From Rhodococcus pseudokoreensis (GTDB lineage: Bacteria > Actinomycetota > Actinomycetes > Mycobacteriales > Mycobacteriaceae): 64,000 nucleotides of DNA. The notes below the pieces were generated by a model, which saw nothing but the letters and a program-made list of their open reading frames with translations, searched no databases and was not told the origin of the DNA. Position numbers and translations under genes: made by a program. The stretch spans positions 1,860,001 through 1,924,000 of the forward strand of contig NZ_CP070619.1 in assembly GCF_017068395.1 (NCBI RefSeq), given 5' to 3'. Shown here in pieces: positions 35,201 to 42,133 of the stretch. Numbering within the stretch: the stretch's first letter is position 1; each line of letters starts with the position of its first letter.

Positions 35201-35274
35201 TAGCTTAAGGTGGGGCGCTGATACCCACCCCAGAAGGAATCCTCAGTGAACGGATTCCGTGCAGAAGGGATTTC

Positions 35275-36594
35275 ATGCGTAACGTGCTGGCGCACCGCGC
35301 CGCTGTTGTAGGCGCCTCGGCAATGCTTCTTCTCTTTCCGTTTTCCACTGCCGCCCAGGCCGACCCTGTTACGCAGCCCGACACCACGCAGCTGAGCGCC
35401 GACAAGTTGCCGGCCGAACTCGTCGAGGCCATTACCCGCGACCTGAAGATCAGCCCGCAGGAATACCTCGACCGCGCCGCGAAGGCACAGGAGCTGGGTA
35501 GTTACGCCGCGGACTTCCGGGAGGAGCATCCGGACGACTTCGCCGGGGCGTGGATCGGCCTCGACGGCAACCCCGTCGTCGCGGTCACCACGAACGAGGC
35601 CGCCGACGCCGCAGCCAAGGCCGGGTACGACACCCGCATTGCGCCGGTGTCCGCGAACGGCCTGGAGAAGACCCTCTCCGACGTGAACGGCTGGATCGCG
35701 GGACTGCCGAAGGACGTGGCTTCCCAGGTCAACTCCGCGTCGATCGACGTTCTCGACAACCGCGTCGTCATCGATGTCGTCAACAGCCCCGTCGGCCAGG
35801 CGCTGAACCTGCCGACGCTGCTCGCCAACGTCAAGGTGATGCTGAGCCCCGGCGGCGGCGGTCCGGTGGAGCGGGGTCCCCTCGCCGGCGACACGTACAT
35901 CACCACCGCGGGTGAACTGCCGAAGACGCCGATCTCGGAGATCTCCGTCTGCTCGCTCGGCTTCAACGCCGTCGACGACAGCGGCCAGGCCGTCAACATC
36001 AGCGCCGGGCACTGCAACCCCGTCGAGGGCCAGCCGTCGCCGGTGTTCCTCCCCAACCATCAGAACGTCGACGACAGCCAGCAGATCGGCGCGTTCTCGA
36101 AGTCGTCGGTGGGTAACCCGGCCGACAAGCTCGACTACTCGGTGATCAAGCTGAACGACGCGGGCGTCAAGGCCGGTCTGGACCGTCCCGCGGTGCGCGG
36201 CGCGAACGGCACCACCCTGGAGATCACCGGCACCGCCCGTCCCGTCGTCGGCGCCCCGATCTGCAAGTCGGGTCAGACGTCGTCGTTCACGTGTGGTGTG
36301 GTCGCCGCCGATCACGTCGAGACGCAGTTGTTCGTGGCCGACGGTTCGAGCCGCGTGATCAACGGTTTCGCGGGCACCGCCTGCACTCTCGCGGGTGACA
36401 GCGGCGGCGCCATCGTCACCGGCACCCTCGCGCTGGGCATCACCAGTGGTTCCAACGCCGCCGGCGCCCCCAACTGCACGGAGGCGAACCTGGTGCTGGC
36501 ACCGGAGGGCGGCACGGCCAGCCTCGGCATCCCGGTCGCGGACATCGTGGACACGGTCGGATCCGGGATGCACGTGCGCACCATCTCCGACTAG
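35275..36594 (+). CDS. Secreted S1-family serine protease with N-terminal prodomain
   Basis: A 439-residue exported protease. The signal peptide ends near AQADP (about residue 29). A prodomain of about 170 residues precedes a chymotrypsin-fold catalytic domain. The triad is visible: His in ISAGHC (about 246), Asp in LDYSVIKL (about 287) and Ser in AGDSGGA (about 376). Cys pairs flank these (CSLGFN/GHC and CKSG/TCG), as in streptogrisin/alpha-lytic proteases. AGAAGGGA precedes the ATG. It is one of two paralogues in tandem, each with its own terminator. Likely autoprocessed outside the cell; substrate unknown. Confidence 0.9.
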   Translation: MRNVLAHRAAVVGASAMLLLFPFSTAAQADPVTQPDTTQLSADKLPAELVEAITRDLKISPQEYLDRAAKAQELGSYAADFREEHPDDFAGAWIGLDGNPVVAVTTNEAADAAAKAGYDTRIAPVSANGLEKTLSDVNGWIAGLPKDVASQVNSASIDVLDNRVVIDVVNSPVGQALNLPTLLANVKVMLSPGGGGPVERGPLAGDTYITTAGELPKTPISEISVCSLGFNAVDDSGQAVNISAGHCNPVEGQPSPVFLPNHQNVDDSQQIGAFSKSSVGNPADKLDYSVIKLNDAGVKAGLDRPAVRGANGTTLEITGTARPVVGAPICKSGQTSSFTCGVVAADHVETQLFVADGSSRVINGFAGTACTLAGDSGGAIVTGTLALGITSGSNAAGAPNCTEANLVLAPEGGTASLGIPVADIVDTVGSGMHVRTISD

Positions 36595-36611
36595 TTCGCC
36601 ACCGCTTTCAC

Positions 36612-36653
36612 CCTGCGCCCGGTGCCCGTTTCGTCACGGACACCGGGCGCAGG
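36612..36653 (+). terminator. Hairpin terminator after protease 1
   Basis: A 13-bp perfect stem (CCTGCGCCCGGTG, 36612-36624; complement 36641-36653) with a 16-nt loop, 17 nt after the stop codon and followed by TGTGTGT. Confidence 0.7.
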
Positions 36654-36851
36654 TGTGTGTACGGCAGGGTGCCGCGACGGTCCGGTGTCCGCTTTGTCCA
36701 GCTGCGTCGCCCGCCGAGAGTGTTACAGGTGGGAATAGACGGGGCGAACCCATATAGTCGACTCCGACTGTGTACGGCCTTACCCGTCAGGGGGGTCGTA
36801 TTCGCGTGCGCCCGCGAGGCAACTGCGAACAAACAACATAGAAAGGCCCCC

Positions 36852-38162
36852 ATGCGAAGCTCCATCGCACGTCGTGCCGCCGTGTTCGGCTCCGCCGCGC
36901 TGCTGCTCCTCGGTCCGGTCACCGCCTCTGCTCAGGCCGATCCGGTCGAGCCGGGAGTGTCCGGCCAGGCCGCCAAGCTTCCCGCGGAACTGATCGACGC
37001 AATTTCGCGTGATCTGTCGCTGAGCCCGGATCAGTACCTGGAGCACGCCGAGCTGGGCCAGAAGCTGGCCGAGTTCGCGAAGATCGCCCGCACCCAGTTC
37101 CCGGACGCGTTCGCCGGAACGTGGCTCGACAACGCAGGCACCCCGATCGTGGGGCTCGCCGACGGCGCCGACAAGGAGGCCGCGGTCGCCGCGGCCGACA
37201 AGGCCGGCTTCCAGGTGAAGGATGTGGCACAGAGCGAGAGCAGCCTGCAGGCGCAGGTGAAATCGCTCGACGGTTGGCTGGACACCCAACCGCCCGCGGT
37301 CGCCGATCTCGTTCGCGGCGTCGCCATCGACATCGTCAACAACGATCTCGTGCTCCGCGCCGACAACGTGGGTGGGTTGCAGCTTCCGGACTTCCTGAAG
37401 GGCGCCCGCGTCGTGCAGTCGCCTGCGACGGCCGCTCCGCTGCCCTCCACCGACCTCACCCCCATCGCCGAACCGCTGCCCGCCGACGCCCTGCTGGGCG
37501 GCGACGCGTACGGCTCGCTCGGCGGCGGAGTGGGGCTGCGCTGCTCGCTCGGGTTCAACGGCACCGACGGGTCGGGCCGGCCCGTGAACATCACGGCAGG
37601 GCACTGCGACCCCAACCGGGGCGCTGCAGGCACCTCGGAGGCCTCGGAGGCATTCTCCCTGGTCCAGGGTGGCACCGGTCCGCGGATCGGCACGTTCGCC
37701 AAGACCAGCCTGGACATCCACGACTACTCGATCATCCGGGCCGACGACGACGCCGCCCGACGGTTCGAGAACAACGGCGTCCGGGTGCCCGGTGCGGCGC
37801 CGGTCGCGATCACCGGAACCGCCGACCCCGTCGTCGGCGCCCCGGTGTGCAAGTCGGGTCTGACGACCGGCTTCACCTGCGGTCGTGTCACGTCCGTCGC
37901 GCAGACCGTCGCGGTCGGTGAGCGCACGCTGGCCGACAGCTTCTCGACGAGCATGTGTGCCCTGCAGGGCGACAGCGGCGGCACCATCGTGACCGGCACG
38001 CTGGCCCTCGGCATCTCGAGCGCCTCCAACGTCGGGCAGTACCCGATCTGCCAGGTCGCGGACGTCGTCACGTTCGTCCTCGGCGAGAGCCCCGAGTTGT
38101 TCGCGACGCCGATCAACGAGGTGCTGGCGGAGAACCCGGGTCTGCGCGTGCGCACCTCGTAA
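36852..38162 (+). CDS. Secreted S1-family serine protease, paralogue 2
   Basis: A 436-residue paralogue of the preceding protease. The architecture is the same: signal peptide (cleavage near AQADP), prodomain starting with the shared motif KLPAELIDAISRDLSLSPDQY, and a chymotrypsin-like domain with His in ITAGHC (about 251), Asp in HDYSIIRAD (about 291) and Ser in QGDSGGT (about 375). The ATG at 36852 follows AAAGG; the frame extends to 36657 but crosses a promoter-like TATAGT at about 36751. The two genes probably arose by tandem duplication and have diverged mainly in the prodomain and loops. Confidence 0.9.
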   Translation: MRSSIARRAAVFGSAALLLLGPVTASAQADPVEPGVSGQAAKLPAELIDAISRDLSLSPDQYLEHAELGQKLAEFAKIARTQFPDAFAGTWLDNAGTPIVGLADGADKEAAVAAADKAGFQVKDVAQSESSLQAQVKSLDGWLDTQPPAVADLVRGVAIDIVNNDLVLRADNVGGLQLPDFLKGARVVQSPATAAPLPSTDLTPIAEPLPADALLGGDAYGSLGGGVGLRCSLGFNGTDGSGRPVNITAGHCDPNRGAAGTSEASEAFSLVQGGTGPRIGTFAKTSLDIHDYSIIRADDDAARRFENNGVRVPGAAPVAITGTADPVVGAPVCKSGLTTGFTCGRVTSVAQTVAVGERTLADSFSTSMCALQGDSGGTIVTGTLALGISSASNVGQYPICQVADVVTFVLGESPELFATPINEVLAENPGLRVRTS

Positions 38163-38172
38163 CGCACCCACC

Positions 38173-38218
38173 GACGACGACGGCCCGCTTCCCTTCGGGG
38201 AGGCGGGCCGTAGTCGTC
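38173..38218. terminator. Hairpin terminator after protease 2
   Basis: A 16-bp stem with one mismatch (GACGACGACGGCCCGC, 38173-38188; partner 38203-38218), extended by an inner CCC/GGG pairing around TTCG. It lies between convergent genes and could serve both. Confidence 0.75.
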
Positions 38219-38315
38219 TGTGACGGATCACGACGAGCTTTGCGTCAGTGCGACATCGGCGACCCCTGCAGGGCCGCACACCATTTCGCGCTGACTACCG
38301 TGTGCGCGAAACCGA

Positions 38316-39017
38316 TCAGGAGGTGGGTTCGGGCGCGGGCGGAACGAATGGGGTGTTGACGGTGACGAGGTACTGGATTCCGAGGATCACCAGTGCGGCG
38401 CCGCCGACGAAGATGGTTCCGGCCAGCCCGCCTGCGGCGAATCCCGCCAGCAGTCCGCCGAGGCAGCCGACCGGAGCGCCGACCACGGTCACGGCGAGCA
38501 GTCCGCACCCGACCACGAGACCGACGACACCGAAGATCACACCGAAGATCAGGCCGCCGATCAGCGTCGCGTACCCGAGGTAGCTGTTGAAGTCGGCCAG
38601 CGCCGAATCGTCGCGCTCCTTCTGGGTGTCGAATCCGTCCTGCGCCACCGACTTCAGCGAAGACGCGACGTCCTCGGGGACGTGCGGGGTGAGCGTCACC
38701 GTTCGCCCGTCGAGGTCGGCGTCGATCGGGTAGACGGCGTCGCCGACACGAATCGTGAGAGGCAGTGCGGCCACCACCTTGCCGCTGTCGTCGACCACCT
38801 CGATCGCGTCACCGATGTCGGTGACCCGGAAGGCGCCCGCGTCGATCGACGTGATCACGGACTCGCCCTCGGCGTGGGCCTCGTAGCCGATGTCGGACGA
38901 TTCCTGCTGTGCCATCGGGGCCGCGTGTGCGGTTCCGGCAGAGATGCCGAGCGCCGCGACGACGAGGACCGCTGCTCCGGTGAGAGCCCGCAGATTCCGC
39001 GCGAACCGGCCGCTCAT
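38316..39017 (-). CDS. Exported glycine-zipper protein, paralogue 1
   Basis: A 233-residue protein: signal peptide (about residues 1-33, cleavage near AHAAP), then a beta-rich domain with family motifs SIDAGAFRVTD, EVVDDSGKVVAALPL and VGDAVYPIDADLDG. A helix starting KERDDSALADF leads to a long Gly/Ala-rich hydrophobic C-terminus with GxxxG spacing and a final VGGAALVILGIQYL. Membrane insertion or outer-membrane (mycomembrane) association is plausible. It overlaps the upstream paralogue by 4 nt (ATGA), so the two are one operon. Family function is unknown to me. Confidence 0.8.
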   Translation of the reverse strand: MSGRFARNLRALTGAAVLVVAALGISAGTAHAAPMAQQESSDIGYEAHAEGESVITSIDAGAFRVTDIGDAIEVVDDSGKVVAALPLTIRVGDAVYPIDADLDGRTVTLTPHVPEDVASSLKSVAQDGFDTQKERDDSALADFNSYLGYATLIGGLIFGVIFGVVGLVVGCGLLAVTVVGAPVGCLGGLLAGFAAGGLAGTIFVGGAALVILGIQYLVTVNTPFVPPAPEPTS

Positions 39018-39754
39018 GCCGTGGGTTCCGGCGCGACGAACGGGCTGTTGATCGTGTTCAGGTACTGGATGCCCAGGACGACCAGGGCGCCGCCGCCGAC
39101 CACGATGGTGCCCGCGAGCGCGACGACGGGCGCGACGATCAGCGCACCCCCGATGCACCCTGCCACCGGCCCGGCGAGGCCGAGGAACGGAATCACCAGG
39201 GCAGCGGTGCCGGGGATGATGCCGATCGCACAGCCGATGGCCCCGCCGATGATGGCGGCGACGATCGCGGTGATCGCACTCGTGATGCCGAGTTGCTGCT
39301 GGAAGTCGTCGAGCGCGCGGTCGTCGCGTTCCTGTTTGTCCTGCGGTGCGGCCACGTCGTCGAGGGTGATCCGCTCCGACACCGGGACGGGGGTCGCTGC
39401 GGACGGATCCATGTTCGGGACGAGTCGCAGGACGCGCGCGGACTCGTCGACCGCCACGGAGAACGGATGCTGCAGGTCGTCGACCCGGAAGAAAGTGGGA
39501 ATGGACGCGACGACACGGCCACTGTCGTCGACCACGTCGACGGTGTCGTTCGCGGCGTTGATCGCGAAGGCGCCGGCGTCGAGGGTGGCCACAGCGGCGT
39601 CACCGTCACGCGCGGTCAGGTAGTTGATATTCGGGATGCCGTGTTCCACTGCCGGCTGGGGTGCGGGGGCCGGATCGGCGTATGACGTGGCAGCCCCGAC
39701 TCCCATCGCCGCGACGACAAGCATGGATGTGGCAGTAAACCGTCGGAGGTTCAT
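39014..39754 (-). CDS. Exported glycine-zipper protein, paralogue 2
   Basis: A 246-residue paralogue of the downstream gene. It has a signal peptide (cleavage near SYADP), a beta domain with TLDAGAFAINA, DVVDDSGRVVASIP and VDDLQHPF, then KQERDDRALDDFQQQLG and a Gly/Ala-rich hydrophobic region ending GTIVVGGGALVVLGIQYL. The ATG at 39754 is chosen over a TTG at 39769. A candidate IdeR/DtxR box lies 35 nt upstream, so this two-gene operon may respond to iron. Function unknown. Confidence 0.8.
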   Translation of the reverse strand: MNLRRFTATSMLVVAAMGVGAATSYADPAPAPQPAVEHGIPNINYLTARDGDAAVATLDAGAFAINAANDTVDVVDDSGRVVASIPTFFRVDDLQHPFSVAVDESARVLRLVPNMDPSAATPVPVSERITLDDVAAPQDKQERDDRALDDFQQQLGITSAITAIVAAIIGGAIGCAIGIIPGTAALVIPFLGLAGPVAGCIGGALIVAPVVALAGTIVVGGGALVVLGIQYLNTINSPFVAPEPTA

Positions 39755-39788
39755 CGAGACCCGTTTCAAGAGCAGCGCTGTGACGGAC

Positions 39789-39807
39789 GAAGGTTAGCCT
39801 AAGCATT
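39789..39807 (-). promoter_or_regulatory. Candidate IdeR/DtxR iron box
   Basis: The 19-bp sequence GAAGGTTAGCCTAAGCATT contains the core AGGTTAGCCTAA of the DtxR/IdeR consensus (TTAGGTTAGSCTAACCTAA), 13 of 19 positions matching by eye. It lies just upstream of the two-gene exported-protein operon starting at 39754, where binding of the iron-loaded repressor would block transcription. Confidence 0.6.
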
Positions 39808-39876
39808 GGCAAACCCGGGACGTCAGCTCCGCCGCTGTGACGAGGTTCACTTTCGGAAAGTCCATACGACGACGAA

Positions 39877-39904
39877 CCGCCCGCCTCCGGGAGGAGACGG
39901 GCGG
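39877..39904 (-). terminator. Hairpin terminator
   Basis: CCGCCCG/CGGGCGG arms with an inner CCTCC/GGAGG pairing. It lies downstream of the 26-aa ORF on the minus strand and upstream of the iron-box promoter, separating the two minus-strand units. Confidence 0.6.
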
Positions 39905-39972
39905 ATCAGTGGTCTTGCAGCCGTGCGGCTAGATCACCCATGTCGTGGTGTCGCACATCTTTCGGACCGACA

Positions 39973-40053
39973 TCAGAGCAGCTTGGGACCGACAGTCACG
40001 ATCGTGATCACGTAGCCGAAGATGTCGGCCAGGATTCCGAACAATTCCGCCAT
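39973..40053 (-). CDS. 26-aa hydrophobic/amphipathic peptide
   Basis: A complete 26-codon frame (ATG at 40053, TGA at 39973) encoding MAELFGILADIFGYVITI followed by VTVGPKLL. AAGG lies about 11 nt upstream and a hairpin terminator follows. Almost every residue suits one membrane helix with Gly/Ala on one side. It sits between exported glycine-zipper genes and could be a small membrane peptide. The short alpha-helical channel peptides of corynebacteria (PorA/PorH) are a known precedent for such size, but no sequence link is claimed. It is too short for ordinary gene finders. Confidence 0.5.
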   Translation of the reverse strand: MAELFGILADIFGYVITIVTVGPKLL

Positions 40054-40097
40054 GAATATTCACACCTTCCCTTGGGCGCACGCGCCTCTGAAACTGG

Positions 40098-40772
40098 CTA
40101 CTTCGCGCCCTTGTCGTTCTTCGCCCAGATCGTGGTGCCATCGGGCGCCGTCAGAGTCTGCGCAAGCTGAATACCTGCGATGACCAGGGTCGGCCCACCG
40201 ACGATGACGGTTCCGGCAATTGCCCCGACCGCCGCGAACACCGGGACGGTCGCCAGGGCGACCGGCCCCGCAATCAGGCCGACCAACCCGATCGCGCCAC
40301 CGACGACGGTGCCGGCCAGTCCACCGACCGCCGAGGCCAGTGCGAGTTGCTGACCGAAATTGGCCTGCGCGCGCGTGTTCTCCTCGACCGAAGCAACATC
40401 GCTCAGCGGAAGATCGGTGTCTGCGATCGGCGTCGCTTTCGCGCGATCGACGACGGGAGTCAACGTGAGAGTCTTGCCGTCCTCGCTGACCTTCTCCTCG
40501 AAGGGAAACTGCAGATCGTCGAAGCGGTACGCGAGGGGCAGCGAGAGGACTGCGTTTCCGGCGCCGTCTTCAAGTGACACCGATTTGCGATCCGACGACA
40601 CAACGAACGCGCCCGCATCGATCTTCGTGACGACTGCCCGATCCTCCACGCGAGTCTCGTATGCGATGTCGGCTCCGGGCTCGGCCGCCGGTTCCGCGAC
40701 CGCCACCCCGGATCCGGCCGCGAGGGCACCCACCAAAAGTGCCGAAGTCGTAACGAAACGACGCAACTTCAT
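40098..40772 (-). CDS. Exported glycine-zipper protein, paralogue 3
   Basis: A 224-residue member of the same family as the genes at 38316 and 39014: signal peptide (cleavage near AVAEP), beta domain with KIDAGAFVVSSD, LEDGAGNAVLSLPL and FDDLQFPFEEKV. A short helix (ASVEENTRAQANFGQQ) leads to a Gly/Ala/Val-rich region with GTVVGGAIG and GTVIVGGPTLVIAGIQL. AAGGGG precedes the ATG. The 26-aa ORF lies 44 nt downstream, so they may be co-transcribed. Function unknown. Confidence 0.8.
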   Translation of the reverse strand: MKLRRFVTTSALLVGALAAGSGVAVAEPAAEPGADIAYETRVEDRAVVTKIDAGAFVVSSDRKSVSLEDGAGNAVLSLPLAYRFDDLQFPFEEKVSEDGKTLTLTPVVDRAKATPIADTDLPLSDVASVEENTRAQANFGQQLALASAVGGLAGTVVGGAIGLVGLIAGPVALATVPVFAAVGAIAGTVIVGGPTLVIAGIQLAQTLTAPDGTTIWAKNDKGAK

Positions 40773-41066
40773 TCCATCCCCTTAAGGTTTCAACCCCATC
40801 CGCCGCTAAACAGTAACTTGCTGCTCCGACAGATCCCAATTGAGTTTCGACTCGAGAAAAGGCTCGTCACCAATAGTCGACGAAGGGCTATGGAAGTTCG
40901 CATCAGGAACGGCGCCGGGACCGAATTCCAAGAATTGCACCAGTCCTTCATGCAGTAATTCCCATCGAAAGCGGGGAACCGGTCGGTTTCTTCGCGGAGG
41001 CCGCCCGCACACGACCCGGCCCCGCCGTGCGTGACACGACGGGGCCGGGTGACCGAGGCGAGGGTT
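40773..41066. other. Intergenic region, less GC-rich; possible 44-aa ORF
   Basis: A 294-bp gap upstream of paralogue 3. Base composition is visibly less GC-rich than its surroundings. A minus-strand frame 40806-40940 (GTG start, 44 aa, beginning VQFLEFGPGAVPDANF) is possible, but its ribosome binding site is badly spaced, so I do not call it a gene. A terminator occupies 41014-41050. Confidence 0.3.
41014..41050. terminator. Hairpin terminator after paralogue 4
   Basis: A 16-bp stem with one mismatch (ACCCGGCCCCGCCGTG and partner) around a 5-nt loop, 17 nt downstream of the paralogue 4 stop on the minus strand. Confidence 0.75.
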
Positions 41067-41513
41067 CTACTCGTCCCTGTCGGCGTAGATCGAGGTCCCC
41101 GGGGCGGCGTTGTACGTCTCCCACAACTGGTAGGCGCTGACGCCGAGCGTGGGACCGCCGGCGACGATGGTTCCGACAACCCCGCCGATACCCGCTCCCG
41201 TGACGAGACCGGGCACACACCCGGCAGGAAGTGTTGCGATACAACCGATTCCGGCTCCGGCAATGGTTCCGACGAGACTGCCGACCGTGACGGCGATGCC
41301 TACCTGCGCGCCGAACTGGCCGAACGCCCTGTCGTTCTCCTCGCGGGACGCGACGTCGTGGAACGGCAGCGGGAGTACGGCGGGTGCCGCCACTGTCGGC
41401 GCGGGCGCGACGGGGGCGGGCGCCGCCGCCGGCCCCGCGTGGGAAACCCCGGCAGCGAGACCCATGGCGGCGACCGCCATGCCTGCCGTTACTGCAGCTC
41501 TTCTCACGATCAT
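41067..41513 (-). CDS. Exported glycine-zipper protein, short paralogue 4
   Basis: A 148-residue short member of the local family. A signal peptide (cleavage near SHAGP) and a Pro/Ala linker replace the beta domain seen in the other three. The conserved parts remain: HDVASREENDRAFGQFGAQVG, then a Gly-rich hydrophobic region (GTIAGAGIGCIATLPAGC, GGVVGTIVAGGPTLGVSAYQL) and a short polar end. It shows that the glycine-zipper segment can exist without the beta domain, so this segment is probably the functional core. Function unknown. Confidence 0.75.
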   Translation of the reverse strand: MIVRRAAVTAGMAVAAMGLAAGVSHAGPAAAPAPVAPAPTVAAPAVLPLPFHDVASREENDRAFGQFGAQVGIAVTVGSLVGTIAGAGIGCIATLPAGCVPGLVTGAGIGGVVGTIVAGGPTLGVSAYQLWETYNAAPGTSIYADRDE

Positions 41514-42020
41514 TGATGCCTCATTTCAGGACCGACGCGACGAAGTACTGATGTGATCGAAGTGCACTGCACGACCCCCGTTGCGACCGCTGACCAGGGC
41601 CGGAAAACACGCTCAGAGTAACAGCGGAATCACGGCGGAAATGTCCATTGACGAAAAATTCATCGCAGCGACAAGGCCCCGGTCGCAAGTTGGTCGATTG
41701 CAACATAATTCGCACGAATTACATGGCGTGAATTAGGCCCGCCGGGCGGATTTTCGGCACGGCCGACATCGACGCACGGAATATTTGCCCGCCGTTATCC
41801 CACCGCAATGCAACCGCGCTGCATTCGTGACCGAAATGGCGGCCGGAGCACACGCGAGAGACTCCTGGGACGCCCCGCGCGGCCCGTCCGCAGAAGTTAG
41901 GGCGACCTTGGGTGAACGCCGCAAATTCGAACCTTTAACGTGGCGAACAGAAAGTCCGATTGTGGCATGCACCACATGCTCCATCGGCGCCCCAGCTGCA
42001 GATATCCCGCTCTAGCCCGG
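41514..42020. other. Intergenic region, AT-richer, no gene seen
   Basis: About 500 bp between a minus-strand exported-protein gene and the etfD-type gene. It is AT-richer than average, with a dyad AATTCG-CA-CGAATT at 41707-41720. Short open frames on both strands lack ribosome binding sites and coding-like composition. Confidence 0.4.
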
Positions 42021-42066
42021 TAAGTTACCCGCAGGTAGCCTTAATAAGTTACCAGCGGGTAACTTA
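42021..42066 (+). promoter_or_regulatory. Tandem TetR-type operators upstream of etfD
   Basis: A perfect dyad TAAGTTACC-N4-GGTAACTTA (42045-42066) is preceded exactly 24 bp upstream by a second copy with an imperfect right half (TAAGTTACC-N4-GGTAGCCTTA, 42021-42043). Such 9+4+9 dyads are typical of TetR-family repressors. They lie 68-113 nt upstream of the ATG at 42134. A fatty-acid-responsive regulator would suit the gene's role (inference). Confidence 0.65.
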
Positions 42067-42133
42067 GCAAGCGTTAGGATCACGAGCAGTCCCGAGGTGG
42101 CCGCCCTGCCGCCCTGAAACGAAAGGCCGCGAC

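Noticed and set aside
40806..40940. 44-codon minus-strand ORF before exported paralogue 3
   Set aside because: Possible, but start-site spacing is poor and there is no family or context support; noted only in the region description.
41733..42015. Two small overlapping ORFs (83 and 76 codons) upstream of the etfD-type gene
   Set aside because: No ribosome binding site, unusual composition, and they lie across an AT-rich control region.
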